Positions 63,597 through 64,000 of a stretch of DNA of 64,000 nucleotides are shown here, in pieces. The notes under the pieces are model-generated. The model did no database searches. It saw only the letters and a program-made list of their open reading frames with translations, and was not told where the DNA came from. The stretch comes from DASVNK01 sp036383895. GTDB taxonomy: Bacteria; Verrucomicrobiota; Verrucomicrobiia; Limisphaerales; SXQI01. The stretch spans positions 1-64,000 of the forward strand of contig DASVNK010000065.1 of assembly GCA_036383895.1 (NCBI GenBank), read 5' to 3'. Every line of letters starts with the position of its first letter. Position 1 is the stretch's first letter. A program made the translations under genes and the position numbers.

Positions 63597-64000
63597 ATGG
63601 CCCGCGTAATGATTGTCGATGACAGCCCCGAGCTGCGAAGTTCCCTTTCCATTCAACTCCAACGTGTCGGCCACACCGTTTCGACCGCCAAACATGGCCG
63701 CGACGCGCTTGATCGCCTAAAAATTGACCCTGTTGATTTGATCCTCCTGGATTATCACATGCCGTTCTGGGACGGCGTGGAATCGATGGTGCTCTTCAAC
63801 CAGAACGGCATCAAATCACCGGTCATCGCCTACACTTGTAAAGCCGCGCAGGAGTCCTCTCCCTTCGAAACCGTCATGGCCAGCCTCGGTGCTGCTGCTG
63901 CAGTTCGTTGCTCCCGCAACGTGGATGAACTTCTCCGGACGACCGAACGCCTTGCCAACCCTGCCCAGGCACCTGCGCCAGCGTATCCAGAATCAATTCT
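63597..64000 (+). CDS. Receiver-domain protein, cut by window end
   Basis: A receiver starting at ATG 63597 (MARVMIVDDSPELRSSLSIQ) and open to the last base, 134 residues visible. Acidic pair Asp8/Asp9 and the acceptor Asp (LILLDYHMPFWDGVESM) are present, as is the Thr switch (AYTCKA). At the place of the usual Lys-Pro the sequence is VRCSRNVDELL, so the conserved Lys appears replaced. The remainder may be a longer protein with further domains outside the window. Confidence 0.8.
   Translation, partial: MARVMIVDDSPELRSSLSIQLQRVGHTVSTAKHGRDALDRLKIDPVDLILLDYHMPFWDGVESMVLFNQNGIKSPVIAYTCKAAQESSPFETVMASLGAAAAVRCSRNVDELLRTTERLANPAQAPAPAYPESI

Overview
The window looks like a chromosomal segment of a Verrucomicrobiota bacterium, probably of the Spartobacteria/Chthoniobacterales or Pedosphaera type. 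The evidence is the set of PVC-superphylum families it carries: a DUF1501 protein overlapping a DUF1549/DUF1553 (PSD1-like) protein with an N-terminal CxxCH haem motif, a PVC-type CxxCH beta-propeller protein, PQQ-like propellers with an FRGP motif, LamG and lamin-tail/CotH secreted giants, and secreted proteins ending in the 'LESS...W..V...FYR/FFR' type C-terminus typical of this phylum. The assignment is inference from families; no rRNA or tRNA gene was recognised to confirm it.

Layout. 0-4.2 kb: the end of an unknown gene, the nitrogen pair amt-glnK, and an OmpR-type two-component system with ATGA overlap. 4.3-11 kb: an EF-hand protein, a sugar dehydrogenase coupled to an EpsI-like exosortase-associated protein, and a convergent operon of haem and PQQ proteins. 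11-16 kb: an O-antigen ligase-like protein and the fatty acid operon fabD-fabG-acpP-fabF. 16-17.2 kb: a gene-free stretch full of short helically phased repeats. 17.2-26 kb: an immunity-like double CxxC protein, an LLM flavin oxidoreductase, a LysR regulator, trpD, a zinc-ribbon protein, a rhomboid, a metzincin protease and an acyltransferase. 26-37.5 kb: the DUF1501/PSD1 pair, a triple-repeat protein with a CotH protein, and mfd.

37.5-44.2 kb is a signalling and small-protein region, all on the minus strand: a 65-residue protein translationally coupled to a small histidine kinase, two paralogous tiny proteins each followed by a terminator, two intact single-receiver regulators flanking a decayed one, a GAF kinase and a MEDS-domain protein. 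44.6-49 kb holds a plus-strand operon of an isochorismatase-like hydrolase, a YtcJ-like amidohydrolase and an MFS exporter, followed by the remnant of another receiver gene. 49.2-56.3 kb encodes two very large secreted proteins (triple LamG; lamin-tail/CotH/calcium-repeat). 56.3-64 kb is a second signalling island: receiver, CheB and a 74-residue protein on the minus strand, diverging from a CheB-CheR-PAS fusion, a PAS kinase, a LuxR-type regulator and a receiver cut by the window end. No flagellar, CheA or CheW gene is present.

The most unusual material is in the gaps: two families of 10-bp-phased repeats, a family of very small paralogous proteins, two decayed receiver genes, and a hairpin terminator inside the fab operon. 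No CRISPR array, insertion sequence, prophage or complete defence system was recognised.
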